NCBI GenBank assembly: GCA_902825875.1
Contig: CADECP010000002.1
Location: 248,001 to 312,000 of the forward strand
Source: an uncultured Acidobacteriota bacterium
Lineage (GTDB): Bacteria > Acidobacteriota > Blastocatellia > RBC074
Length of the DNA stretch: 64,000 nt
Direction: 5' to 3'
Below, one piece after another: positions 35,105 through 44,214 of the stretch. How positions within the stretch are numbered: the stretch's first letter is position 1; every line of letters starts with the position of its first letter. Position numbers and translations under genes: made by a program. Under the pieces are notes generated by a model. That model searched no databases, was not told where the DNA came from, and saw only the letters and a program-made list of their open reading frames with translations.

Positions 35105-35866
35105 ATGGCGAAAGACGGTTCTCAGTCCAACCCACACGACAAGAAAATATCAGCGGGCAACGGCAGCGACCGGTACTTTTTGGAAGGGCCAAAATCGCGC
35201 AGTTCGGAAACGATGATGCTGTTCCGCATCGTGGCGGAATTCATTCGCGGATTTCGCCGCCTGCATTTCATTGGCCCCAGCGTGACGGTTTTCGGCTCGG
35301 CGAGGTTCAAGGAAGATCACCCTTACTACCAACTGGCGCGCGAAGTCGGTGCGGCTTTGGCCAATCTTGGCTTCACAGTGATGACAGGCGGCGGACCCGG
35401 AATTATGGAAGCCGCCAATCGCGGCGCGAAAGAAGCCGGTGGGCATTCCGTAGGCTGCAACATCACATTGCCGCACGAACAAGCGCCCAGTCCTTACCTG
35501 GATAAGATGGTCGAGTTTCGCTACTTCTTCATTCGCAAAGTGATGCTGGTGAAATACTCGTATGCCTTTGTCGTGTTGCCGGGCGGAGTCGGTACGATGG
35601 ACGAATTGTTCGAAGCCCTGACGCTGATTCAGACGCGCAAGATCAAAAACTTTCCTATCGTTGTGATGGGCAAAGAGTATTACTACGAAATGTATGACTT
35701 TCTGGAAGAAATGGTCAGGCAAAAAACCATCAGCCCGGAAGACCTGGATTTGCTGATGCTGACCGATTCGGTTGAAGAAGCGATGGCTCACATCGAAAAA
35801 CACGCCGTCCAGAAATTCGAATTGAAGCGAGTGCCCAAGCCGATGCGGGTTTTGGGGGAAGGTTGA
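35105..35866 (+). CDS. LOG family (TIGR00730) Rossmann-fold protein
   Basis: A 253-residue protein. The LOG/lysine-decarboxylase-like signature is intact: VMTGGGPGIMEAANRGAKEA and LPGGVGTMDELFEALTLIQT (PGGxGTxxE). Characterised members are cytokinin riboside 5'-monophosphate phosphoribohydrolases or related nucleotide hydrolases. The ATG at 35105 is chosen over the longer frame, which overlaps the PA14 gene. It begins 4 bases after that gene's stop, so it may be co-transcribed. It is cytoplasmic, and its physiological substrate is unknown. Confidence 0.88.
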   Translation: MAKDGSQSNPHDKKISAGNGSDRYFLEGPKSRSSETMMLFRIVAEFIRGFRRLHFIGPSVTVFGSARFKEDHPYYQLAREVGAALANLGFTVMTGGGPGIMEAANRGAKEAGGHSVGCNITLPHEQAPSPYLDKMVEFRYFFIRKVMLVKYSYAFVVLPGGVGTMDELFEALTLIQTRKIKNFPIVVMGKEYYYEMYDFLEEMVRQKTISPEDLDLLMLTDSVEEAMAHIEKHAVQKFELKRVPKPMRVLGEG

Positions 35867-35867
35867 A

Positions 35868-35902
35868 AAGAAAACGGGGGCAATGACTGGCTTGCCCCCC
35901 TT
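35868..35902 (-). terminator. Terminator between convergent genes
   Basis: GGGGGCAA (35876-35883) pairs with TTGCCCCC (35892-35899). On the minus strand it is followed by GTTTTCTTTT, so it best ends the minus-strand gene. The plus-strand T-run is poor. Confidence 0.7.
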
Positions 35903-35911
35903 GTTAATTAT

Positions 35912-36925
35912 CTACCTGGCGACGTTTTTCAATTGGTTGATGCGGTCGCGCAAAGCTACGGTGAAACATTCGACTTCATCTGAAGTCGCGCCGCTGGCTT
36001 GCAGCCCTGCGCGAATCTGGTCATCCGTGATGCGGCCAAGATATTGCAGCAGCCATTTCACGTCGCTGACCCGTATATCGTTTTTGAAAGTGTCGGTATG
36101 CTGCCCAGAATAGCCGAATTGCACCAGATCGCCTTTGACGCCTTTGACGAAATCCTTGTTCTGGTTGTTGAATCCTTTGCAATCCCATTTTTCACGGCTT
36201 AGAAATCCTCCCCATTTGCCCATTGAACCGCCCCAATCCGTCACCAGATAACGATCTTCGACGCCATTTTTCAGTGGCGTGCGGAAAATCGCCGTGTTGG
36301 AGCCGCGTTTCACATCGCGCACGTCTTTGTTGTCCCAGTTGGAAGTCAGCATCAGCATTACTTTCAATCCGTTGAGTTCTTTCGAACCGTTGAAAGGATT
36401 TTGCGCCCAGTTCCAACTTTCTTCTTCTTCCAGCTTTTTGACATCTTTGTCTTTCTGCATTTCGAATCGGGCGTCGGCGAAACTGCCATCCGAGTTGACG
36501 AATTTTTTGGCGCGAGTCAGTTCGCCCATCTTTTCGATTTTTCCGCTGCCGACGAAATAAGCCGGTTCGACGAAATAGCCCGTTGCCCAAACCAATCGCG
36601 TGGCAAAAGTTTCCGAATTGACCTCTGCACCGAATTTCGCCGTCCAGCGAACACCGTTGGCGTCCGTCACGCGAACTTTCGGATTGGTTCCTGACATACT
36701 TTCTTCGACGAAAGTAAACGGTGGTTTAGGAGCTTTGGCGCGTCCGGTCGAACCGCCGACCAAATCCAGTTTTTCCACCTGACCAGGGTCTTTCCATAGA
36801 ATCGGTTTGCCGGGCGGCAATTCGGCTTTCTGTTTTTGAACCGCGAGGAGTCGTCCCGGAGCAAGCAGGGAAGCGGCAATAAAAAAAACAGGGACAGCTA
36901 GCAGAATCATCTGAACTTTTCGCAT
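35912..36925 (-). CDS. Secreted protein of unknown function with kinase-like motifs
   Basis: A 337-residue protein with a signal peptide ([19 protein letters not shown]). No named family is recognised. The motif layout resembles protein-kinase-like folds of the FAM20/HipA/PI3K type: Lys97 in [10 protein letters not shown], Glu105 in [15 protein letters not shown], a catalytic-loop-like SNWDNKD (196-201) with Asn210, and Asp230 in VTDWGGSMG as a possible DFG-like metal ligand. If correct it would be an exported kinase acting outside the cytoplasm, where ATP is scarce, so caution is needed. It is complete and monocistronic. Confidence 0.55.
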   Translation of the reverse strand: MRKVQMILLAVPVFFIAASLLAPGRLLAVQKQKAELPPGKPILWKDPGQVEKLDLVGGSTGRAKAPKPPFTFVEESMSGTNPKVRVTDANGVRWTAKFGAEVNSETFATRLVWATGYFVEPAYFVGSGKIEKMGELTRAKKFVNSDGSFADARFEMQKDKDVKKLEEEESWNWAQNPFNGSKELNGLKVMLMLTSNWDNKDVRDVKRGSNTAIFRTPLKNGVEDRYLVTDWGGSMGKWGGFLSREKWDCKGFNNQNKDFVKGVKGDLVQFGYSGQHTDTFKNDIRVSDVKWLLQYLGRITDDQIRAGLQASGATSDEVECFTVALRDRINQLKNVAR

Positions 36926-37132
36926 GTTAGGTTTGAACTCCTTGAGTTTGATTAAAATCCGGCGAGTTGATGATAGCAGAATCTTGTCAAAATCTGTTCG
37001 CGTAAAAGCGTGATGCTGGAAAGCTTTGCGGGTTGGAAGTGTAATAAGAAATAGGTTCCTTGATTAAGGCAAGGTTTGCTGAAACGGAAATCGTTATCTG
37101 AATTCGAGTCAAGTTTTTCTAAAAAGAATTTG

Positions 37133-37162
37133 TTGACAATCCAGGGCGTTGCTCACTAAATT
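37133..37162 (+). promoter_or_regulatory. Candidate promoter of the haloperoxidase gene
   Basis: A perfect TTGACA (37133-37138) is 18 bases upstream of TAAATT (37157-37162). It would give a leader of ~200 bases before the GTG start. The rest of 36926-37366 is AT-rich with no convincing gene; a 73-codon open frame (37149-37370) lacks support. Confidence 0.5.
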
Positions 37163-37366
37163 CCTTTTGTGCAATTCGATGACCGGCTTGAATTTGGGTA
37201 TTCCGCTCGCATTTTCCGCCCCCGACCATCATCAACAAGCTCAGGTTATTTCTGTCCCCGCGCAATTTTCAGATCAGCACTGGTCAACTGAATTTTCAGT
37301 TTCGCCTGACCGGTTGAAAGTATTGACCACCAATGAGATTGAACACCAATTAGAAGGAGTAACATC

Positions 37367-39199
37367 GTGAATCAGAAAAATAGTTTGTTGTCTGCGGAAA
37401 AACAGGCCAAAGAATCTACGCCTCGCTCACAAAGTCGCCGCGAATTTTTGGGCAACGTCGGCGGAGCCACAGCCGCAACAATTGCGGTTGGAGTGGTGGG
37501 AGTTCCTGCTCTTGCAGCCAGCAATGAGATCACGCCCGAAGTTTTGGCCAGTACCGCAGAAGTGAGCGACATCGGTGGCAGCGGAAGAGCCGAGCAGGCG
37601 TATCACCTGAGAATTCAGGCCGCGACCATTCAGAAAATCGCCCCCTTGCCAACGCATACCAACAATGGTGACGAAGATCGTTATTTGAATCGCATCGGAA
37701 ATTATTCAAAAGGCATGCCTCACAACTCGCTGGGCGAAGTTGATCAGGTTGCATATAACGCGCTGTTGCAAGCAATCGGAACGGGTAATCCTGATGATTT
37801 CGAGCGCATTCCGATGGGAGACAGGCAGGTGCAATTCAAAAATCCACAGGCTGGGTTGACGTTTGAAATGCAGGGAGCCGATCCGGGTCATATGTACTTG
37901 CCGCCCGCTCCCAGGTTTTCCAGCGCGGAAACTGCCGCCGAAATTGCCGAAAATTACTGGATGGCTTTGACGCGCGATATTAACTACGCCGATTACGATT
38001 CGCATCCGTTGACCGCCGCTGCCGCCGCCGACCTGACCAAGTTCAGCGATTTTCGCGGCCCAAAGTTTCGCCCCAGCCTGGCGCTGAGACGCCAATCGGA
38101 TTTGACCGCCGATCAGGCGACGGGCTCGAACAATGGCGAAACCGGCCAGCCGGAGCAGCCAAGAATTCCAATTCGCCAGCAGGGCGGTTCCGGCCCCGTT
38201 ACCACAGGCACGTTGTTTCGTGGACTGACCCCAGGGGATTTGGCCGGGCCGTATATTTCGCAGTTTCTGTGGAAGGATTATTCGATGGGGGTGCAAAGTG
38301 TTAGCCAGAGAATGCGAACCACCATTCCCGGCGATGATTACCTGACGAGTTATGGTGACTGGTTATTTGCACAAAACGCGCGTGGGCATGCCAATTTGCC
38401 AAATCGGTATGACCAGACGCCGCGTTACATTCGCAATGGGCGCGATATTGGAGAGTGGGTTCATCTTGACCTGCTTTACCAAGGATATTTCAACTCAATG
38501 CTCGTCTTACTGGGATCAGGTGCTCCGACAGACCCAAACAATCCTTACAACAAATATCGCAATCAGTATGCTTTTGGCACTTTCGGGCCGACGCATTTGC
38601 AAGCTTTAGTGCCCAGCGTTGCTGCCAATGCTTTGCGTGCAGTATGGTTTCAGAAATGGTTTGTGCATCGTCGGTTGCGCCCGGAAGCTTTTGGGGCACG
38701 AATCCATAATCACATAACCAAAGCGGCGACTTATCCGATCAACAATGAAATTTTCAACTCATCGACGCTGGAAGAAGTCAATCGAAAGTACGGCTCATAT
38801 TTGTTACCACAGGCATTTCCTGAAGGGTGTCCGACTCATCCAGCTTATGGTGCGGGACATGCGACAGTCGCTGGTGCTTGTGTAACCATTCTGAAATGGT
38901 GGTTTGATGAATCCTGGGTAATTCCTGATCCAGTGGTCGCCTCGCCGGATGGGTTGTCGCTGGTTCCGTATCGCGGCTCAGAAAATTTGACCGTTGGAGG
39001 AGAATTGAACAAGGTCGCTTCTAACATCGCTTTAGCTCGCAACATTGCCGGAGTGCATTGGCGTTCAGACGCGACTGAATCTCTGAAGCTTGGCGAAGCT
39101 GTTGCTATAAGCATTCTTCAGGATTTGAAGCATGGATGGAACGAACGCTTTGAAGGTCTGTCGCTGACCAAGTTCGACGGCACTCGCATTACGATTTGA
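37367..39199 (+). CDS. TAT-exported vanadium-dependent haloperoxidase/PAP2 family protein
   Basis: A 610-residue protein with a twin-arginine signal (SQSRREFLGNVGGATAATIA). The start is a GTG with AGAAGGAG 7 bases upstream. The vanadate-site pattern of haloperoxidases is visible: Lys430 in FQKWFVHRRLRPEAFG, His498 in AYGAGHATVAGA (the canonical SGH reads AGH) and His564 in RNIAGVHWRSDATESLKLGE. The family oxidises halides with peroxide or acts as acid phosphatase. Export to the periplasm or surface is expected. The changed Ser-to-Ala is worth noting, but Ala occurs in some members. Confidence 0.82.
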   Translation: MNQKNSLLSAEKQAKESTPRSQSRREFLGNVGGATAATIAVGVVGVPALAASNEITPEVLASTAEVSDIGGSGRAEQAYHLRIQAATIQKIAPLPTHTNNGDEDRYLNRIGNYSKGMPHNSLGEVDQVAYNALLQAIGTGNPDDFERIPMGDRQVQFKNPQAGLTFEMQGADPGHMYLPPAPRFSSAETAAEIAENYWMALTRDINYADYDSHPLTAAAAADLTKFSDFRGPKFRPSLALRRQSDLTADQATGSNNGETGQPEQPRIPIRQQGGSGPVTTGTLFRGLTPGDLAGPYISQFLWKDYSMGVQSVSQRMRTTIPGDDYLTSYGDWLFAQNARGHANLPNRYDQTPRYIRNGRDIGEWVHLDLLYQGYFNSMLVLLGSGAPTDPNNPYNKYRNQYAFGTFGPTHLQALVPSVAANALRAVWFQKWFVHRRLRPEAFGARIHNHITKAATYPINNEIFNSSTLEEVNRKYGSYLLPQAFPEGCPTHPAYGAGHATVAGACVTILKWWFDESWVIPDPVVASPDGLSLVPYRGSENLTVGGELNKVASNIALARNIAGVHWRSDATESLKLGEAVAISILQDLKHGWNERFEGLSLTKFDGTRITI

Positions 39200-39297
39200 C
39201 GCCACAACACCACCACGACTGTGAAGGAGTGGTTGAAGAAACACGACACCGCGACTGTGACGGAGCGATCTGGTTCACAGGCGCGGTTTTTTATGGA

Positions 39298-40272
39298 TTA
39301 CGAAGAGGCGACTTGTTCAGGGTGTTTGGATGATCGAAAGTACGATTCGGCCTGGAGCAGCAACACTCCCAAAAGCACGGCAATGCCGCCTGCGATTTGC
39401 AACGGCCAAAGCGATTGCTTAAGCCATACCCACGCTGCGGCTGCGGCGACGACGGGTTCCAGAATGGAAGTCAGACTGCTTCGGCTGGCTTCCAGATATT
39501 TCAAACTGGCCAGATAAAGCAGAAAAGGAAGCACTGTGGCTACCGCTCCCAGATAAACAAAAAACATCCACAAAGAAACACTGTGCTCCGTCCAGGCGAT
39601 TTTCCAGGGCGGACGAATTATCAGCCAAATCATAGAAGCCGATAAGAACGCATAAGCCATCATCGTCCGCGAATCGTAACGTTGAAGCCCGTGTTTGCCA
39701 TAAATCGTATAAAACGCAAAGCCCAAGCCTGAACCGACGGCACACAGCGATCCTATCCAGGAAATTTTGCCCAAACCGCCCGGCTGGCCAATCAACATCA
39801 AGGCGACACCGCTCAGTGCCAGCGTCGCCGACAGCAGTTTTCCACTCGTCATTCGTTCTGTTTTCGATAGCACGCCATAAGCCATCAGAAAAATCGGCGA
39901 CAGGTATTGCAGCATCAGCGCGTAACCGACGCTGACTTTGGTCAACGCCAGATAATAAAGTCCTTGGTTGGCGACCAGCCCGATGGCTCCCAACAGAGCA
40001 AAATATGGTAAATCGGAAATCCGAATTCGGATCAAATGTCTGGCTGTTAGCCAAATCCACAGAAACAGGATCATCGTTGCAAAGCCGGTGCGAAAGACAA
40101 GCAGTTCGTCCGGGCGCATTTGGCGATGGCGAAGCAGGTAGCTGGTGACGACGCCGGAAAAGCCCCACAGGGCGGCGGCTCCGGCGGCCAGCCAGTAACC
40201 GGCTGAAGGATGTCGTGAATTTGCAGAGTTGGTGGCGAGTTCGATTGTCGAAGAGTGGTTTGTTGTGTTCAC
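39298..40272 (-). CDS. EamA (DMT) family transporter
   Basis: A 324-residue membrane protein with ten hydrophobic spans in two related halves. EamA features are seen in YWLAAGAAALWGFSGVVTSY, ALLGAIGLVANQGLYYLAL with the half-repeat end LSPIFLMAYGVL, and later YLGAVATVLPFLLYLASLKY with EASRSSLTSILEPVVAAAAA. The family exports amino acids, nucleotides or drugs; the substrate is unknown. It is monocistronic and divergent from the FadR-like regulator across 207 bases, a common arrangement for a regulator and its target, so the regulator may control it. Confidence 0.85.
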   Translation of the reverse strand: MNTTNHSSTIELATNSANSRHPSAGYWLAAGAAALWGFSGVVTSYLLRHRQMRPDELLVFRTGFATMILFLWIWLTARHLIRIRISDLPYFALLGAIGLVANQGLYYLALTKVSVGYALMLQYLSPIFLMAYGVLSKTERMTSGKLLSATLALSGVALMLIGQPGGLGKISWIGSLCAVGSGLGFAFYTIYGKHGLQRYDSRTMMAYAFLSASMIWLIIRPPWKIAWTEHSVSLWMFFVYLGAVATVLPFLLYLASLKYLEASRSSLTSILEPVVAAAAAWVWLKQSLWPLQIAGGIAVLLGVLLLQAESYFRSSKHPEQVASS

Positions 40273-40479
40273 AGAATTAAACGGTCGAAAACGATGTTGA
40301 GATCAGTTGTTTGGCGAAGCTGAAGTACCATCCGAACAGAAAATTTACAATGTGGCTATTGGTCAAAATCTTGGGCAAGGTGTGTGAGTGTGCTACCATC
40401 CATTACAGAATTTCACATCCGATGTTCGTAGGTTTGAGTAAATCTTATAAGCTGGGAAAAACGACAGGAGCAACCAACA

Positions 40480-41160
40480 ATGAGTGCTGATGCGTTGGGG
40501 CAAATCAAACCAATTACCAAAAAAGATCAGATAGTAATTGCAGTGAAAAACGCCATTTTGGCAGGCAAGCTGGAATCAGGCGATCCGATTGTCGAAAGCA
40601 GAATTGCACAGCAACTTGCCGTCGGGACTCCTCTGGTCAGGGAAGCTTTGATCGAATTGGAGCATCAGGGATTCGTTCAGAAAATTCCTTTCAAAGGCAC
40701 TGTCGTCACCAAACTCAGCCGCGAAGACGTGGATAACATTTTTCGGCTGCGCGCCGAACTCGAAGCTCTGGCAGTTGAATGGGCCAAAGAACGTGTCTCT
40801 GATTCCGACATACTTGAACTCAGTTTGTTCACCGAACGAATGAAAGAAGGCGCGGCAGCATTGAACCTGCCGTTGTTTTACGAAAACGATCTGGCTTTTC
40901 ATCGCAAGATTTGGGAGTTGGCCGGAAATCCATATCTGGCTGATGCTCTGGAAAAAGTCGTTGTTCCGTTATTCGCTTTCTTCGTTATGAAAAATGTCCG
41001 CGAGCGCGTGAATTACATCGAAAGCGCCGCCAAACACGCTGAAATCATTCAATCGTTGCAGAGTAAAAAAGACAAACAACTCCGCAATATGATGAAAGGT
41101 TCAGTCGAATACTGGCAGGATGAAATTCTGAGCCAGTTGTTCCCTAAACAAAAACACTAA
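40480..41160 (+). CDS. GntR-family transcriptional regulator (FadR/FCD type)
   Basis: A 226-residue regulator. An N-terminal winged helix (VKNAILAGKLESGDPIVESR, VGTPLVREALIELEHQGFVQ) is followed by an all-helical FCD ligand domain (IFRLRAELEALAVEWAKERV, FHRKIWELAGNPYLADALEK) whose His residues can bind a metal and carboxylate. It would control genes for organic acid or sugar acid use. A PQQ-like propeller gene starts 40 bases downstream and may be in the same unit; the divergent EamA transporter is the other possible target. Confidence 0.9.
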   Translation: MSADALGQIKPITKKDQIVIAVKNAILAGKLESGDPIVESRIAQQLAVGTPLVREALIELEHQGFVQKIPFKGTVVTKLSREDVDNIFRLRAELEALAVEWAKERVSDSDILELSLFTERMKEGAAALNLPLFYENDLAFHRKIWELAGNPYLADALEKVVVPLFAFFVMKNVRERVNYIESAAKHAEIIQSLQSKKDKQLRNMMKGSVEYWQDEILSQLFPKQKH

Positions 41161-41200
41161 AACCCGCCAAAACCAATTCAAGAGAAGAGAGGAAATCAAA

Positions 41201-42451
41201 ATGCAAAAACGTCGTTTGTTCGCTTTGTTATTTGTGCTGCTGTTGTCTTCGTTTACGACCGGAGCGCCTGCCACGACTTCGCTGGCCGACGGTGATTGGC
41301 CGCAATGGCGCGGAGCCAATCGCAATGGTTTGTCGCTCGAAACCGGATTGATGAAAGAGTGGCCAGCCGAAGGCCCGAAAACCGTTTGGTCAGTGTCTGA
41401 AATCGGCGAAGGATTTGGCGCAGTCTCCGTCAGTGGGGATAGAGTTTACGTTCAGGGAACTCGCGGCGAAGCCAGTGTTGTGTTTGGACTGAATCGCGCT
41501 GACGGCAAAACAGTTTGGTCAACTGCGTTGGGCCCAAAAGGCAATGAACGCCGAGGCAATGGGCCACGTGCAACGCCGACTGTGGATGGCGACCGGCTTT
41601 ATGTGTTGACGGAAAGCGGCGATCTCGCCTGTTTGCGCACGCGCGACGGGTCATCGGTCTGGCGTAAAAACATCTTGAAAGAGTTTGGTGGCAGCAACCC
41701 CGGCTGGCTGATCAGCGAATCCCCGTTGGTGGACGGCAATCGGCTGGTGGTTTCGCCCGGAGGCCGCGATGCCGGAATCGTGGCGCTGGACAAAATGAGC
41801 GGCCAGGTGATTTGGAAAACTGCCGGTTTGAGCGACGAAGCTGCGTATTCGTCTTGCGTCGTGGCAGATGTCGGTGGTGTCCGAACAATCATGAACTTTA
41901 CCTCTGCGGCGGCGGTTGGCGTGCGAGCCAACGATGGAAAGTTGATGTGGACTTACAACAAAGCCGCCAACGGCACGGCGAATTGCACTACGCCGGTCTT
42001 TGCCAATAACAAAGTCTTCTTCTCGTCGGCTTACGACACAGGCGGAGCGTTGCTGAATTTGACCGCGCAGGGCGGCGAAGTGAAGCAACAGGAAGCGTAT
42101 TTTACCCGCGAGATGATGAATCACCATGGCGGGATCGTGTTGGTGAACGGCTATATGTACGGCTTCTCCAAAGACGTATTGACCTGCTTGGAATTCGCCA
42201 CCGGTAAACGGATGTGGGTGAATCGCAGTGTCGGCAAAGGCTCGCTGACTTATGCAGACGGAATGTTGTTTTTGCTGGGTGAAAAACAAGTTGTTGGTTT
42301 GGCAGAAGCTTCGCCGAACGGATACGTCGAAAAAGGACGCTTCCGAATTGCCGACCTTGGCAGAGACAGTTGGGCGCATCCGGTTGTCGCTGGTGGCAAA
42401 CTGTACATTCGCAATCAAAACACGTTGACCTGTTACGACGTGAAAAGGTGA
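41201..42451 (+). CDS. Secreted PQQ-binding-like beta-propeller protein
   Basis: A 416-residue protein with a signal peptide (LFALLFVLLLSSFTTGAPA). Repeats of the PQQ-like type appear (GDRVYVQGTRGEASVVFGLN, DGKTVWSTALG, GDRLYVLTESGDLACLRTRD), giving a BamB/quinoprotein-like propeller; the WPQWRGANRNGLS start of the mature protein is typical of the planctomycete/acidobacterial outer-membrane BamB-like group. No heme or cytochrome motif is present, so dehydrogenase activity is not claimed. AGAGGAAATCAAA gives a good ribosome site. Confidence 0.88.
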   Translation: MQKRRLFALLFVLLLSSFTTGAPATTSLADGDWPQWRGANRNGLSLETGLMKEWPAEGPKTVWSVSEIGEGFGAVSVSGDRVYVQGTRGEASVVFGLNRADGKTVWSTALGPKGNERRGNGPRATPTVDGDRLYVLTESGDLACLRTRDGSSVWRKNILKEFGGSNPGWLISESPLVDGNRLVVSPGGRDAGIVALDKMSGQVIWKTAGLSDEAAYSSCVVADVGGVRTIMNFTSAAAVGVRANDGKLMWTYNKAANGTANCTTPVFANNKVFFSSAYDTGGALLNLTAQGGEVKQQEAYFTREMMNHHGGIVLVNGYMYGFSKDVLTCLEFATGKRMWVNRSVGKGSLTYADGMLFLLGEKQVVGLAEASPNGYVEKGRFRIADLGRDSWAHPVVAGGKLYIRNQNTLTCYDVKR

Positions 42452-42460
42452 GGTGAGCTT

Positions 42461-43048
42461 ATGCCGCCAGTAGCGGTTTCAAAACGAAAGTACACGCTCG
42501 AAGAGTATCTGGAGTTGGATAAGAACTCCGAGGAACGCTACGAATACTTTGACGGTGAAGTGTTGGCGATGGCTGGGGGAAGCGCCAACCACACTCGACT
42601 TGGTTTTGATGTTGGCGTCGTATTCAGTCAAAAGCTGAAGGGGCGGAACTGTGAAGTGTTCAATTCCGATATGCGCGTCAAAGTACCGGCGGCTTTGCCT
42701 TACCGTTACCCGGATGTTTCTGTAGCGTGCGGCGGGGCGGTCATTGAGGACTTAAACGGGCAGGAAATGTTGGTTAACCCGGTCTTGATTGTTGAAGTCC
42801 TGTCGCCGTCAACTGCGGCTTACGACCTGAAAGACAAATTCACGGCTTACCAGTCCATTGAATCGTTCCGCGAATACCTGATCGTTTCCCAAGATCGTCC
42901 GCACGTCATTCAGCACATTCGCCAATCTGAAGGTCGCTGGCTGAGAATTGACTTCATTGGGTTGGATGCGGAAGTCACGCTGGAATCAATCAACGTGACT
43001 TTGTCCCTGAGCGAAATTTACGAACGGGTAAAATTCGACGCTGCCTAA
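42461..43048 (+). CDS. Uma2-family endonuclease-like protein (DUF820)
   Basis: A 195-residue protein of the PD-(D/E)xK superfamily Uma2 group (PF05685). The typical start YTLEEYLELDKNSEERYEYF is followed by the nuclease motif split as YPDVSVAC and LIVEVLSPST, then YDLKDKFTAYQSI. The family is restriction-endonuclease-like but its function is unknown; it is abundant in cyanobacteria and acidobacteria. It starts 9 bases after the propeller gene and ends 5 bases before the next regulator, so it is embedded in the operon. Confidence 0.85.
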   Translation: MPPVAVSKRKYTLEEYLELDKNSEERYEYFDGEVLAMAGGSANHTRLGFDVGVVFSQKLKGRNCEVFNSDMRVKVPAALPYRYPDVSVACGGAVIEDLNGQEMLVNPVLIVEVLSPSTAAYDLKDKFTAYQSIESFREYLIVSQDRPHVIQHIRQSEGRWLRIDFIGLDAEVTLESINVTLSLSEIYERVKFDAA

Positions 43049-43053
43049 AACTC

Positions 43054-44007
43054 ATGCAACTTTGGCTTTCCAAAGACAGTGATGTTTCCATACGCGAGCA
43101 ATTGATGGCGCAGATCAAGCTGGCCATTCTGAGCCAGGATTTGCAGCCAGGCCAACGATTGCCCAGCACGCGCGAACTGGCTCGGCGATTGAAAATTCAT
43201 TCCAACACGGTCAGCGCTGCCTACAGTGAACTGACCGAGTTGGGATGGGTGGAAATGCGCGCAGGAAGCGGCGTGTATGTTCGCCAGTTCAACCGCGAAG
43301 TCGAATTAGAAGCCCAACTTGATCTTGACAACCTGATTGTCGAATTTTTGCAGGTCGCCCGCCGAAAAGGATTTTCACTCGGCGAAATCCAATCGCGGGT
43401 CAAACACTGGTTGCGGCTGCAACCGCCTGACCATTTTCTGGTCATTGATCCCGATCCCGAATTCCGCGAAATTCTGATTGCCGAAATTCAAAATGCCACA
43501 GGTTTCCGCACTCAAGGCGCAAGCATCGAAGATTGCGCCAACCGCAGCAATTTGATCGGCTCGGTTCCGGTGGCATTGTATGGACAAGCGGAAATCGTCA
43601 CTGCCGCGTTGCCGCCGAAGATGGCTTGTTTGCTGATTCGCACTCGGTCAGTGACGGAAACCTTGAAAGGCGAAACGCCGCCCTCCATCGAAGATTTGAT
43701 TACCGTCGTTTCTCGCTGGCCGACGTTCTTGAATTACGGGCGCTCGATGCTGGCCGCCGTCAACGTAGATCAGGACGCGCTGGATTTCCGCGATGCGCGC
43801 AAAAAAGGCTGGCAAAAAGGTCTACGCACTTCTTCGTTTGTCATCACCGATGCCGCCACAGCCACACAAATTCCGCCCGGCATCCGCACACGTATTTTCC
43901 AAATCATTTCTGACGCCTCGCTGGCGGAACTCCGCAATTATGTCGAAAAGTTTTTGACCGGCGCTGTCGCCACGTCCGGCGCTGTGGCAATGGATGAAGT
44001 GTCATAA
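43054..44007 (+). CDS. GntR-type regulator with an unusual C-terminal domain
   Basis: A 317-residue regulator. Residues 1-76 are a standard GntR winged helix (IREQLMAQIKLAILSQDLQP, LPSTRELARRLKIHSNTV), as in the YtrA group. The C-terminal ~220 residues (VIDPDPEFREILIAEIQNAT, then SVPVALYGQAEIV) are longer than in YtrA and look like an alpha/beta ligand-binding domain, possibly periplasmic-binding-protein-like; the MocR aminotransferase fold is absent. It starts 5 bases after Uma2 and precedes the giant membrane protein by 207 bases, which it might regulate. Confidence 0.82.
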   Translation: MQLWLSKDSDVSIREQLMAQIKLAILSQDLQPGQRLPSTRELARRLKIHSNTVSAAYSELTELGWVEMRAGSGVYVRQFNREVELEAQLDLDNLIVEFLQVARRKGFSLGEIQSRVKHWLRLQPPDHFLVIDPDPEFREILIAEIQNATGFRTQGASIEDCANRSNLIGSVPVALYGQAEIVTAALPPKMACLLIRTRSVTETLKGETPPSIEDLITVVSRWPTFLNYGRSMLAAVNVDQDALDFRDARKKGWQKGLRTSSFVITDAATATQIPPGIRTRIFQIISDASLAELRNYVEKFLTGAVATSGAVAMDEVS

Positions 44008-44214
44008 GCTGAATCGCTTCGCCCACATTTCATGAATACTCTGTGCCAGGTTGAAAGAATCGAATGGCATGTCGGTTGCACAAACGCGGAACGAGTCAGT
44101 TCCTGATTGAAAACGTCGTCATCACAGACGGCTGCAACCGACAAAAGATGGAATCCGGCGACAGTTTGCGGTTTGTCCTGCGGAGTTCTTTCCCCTTAAA
44201 CGACGGAGGCAAAG

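Noticed and set aside
37149-37370. 73-codon frame starting with TTG before the haloperoxidase
   Set aside because: Starts inside the candidate promoter, has no ribosome site and no similarity.
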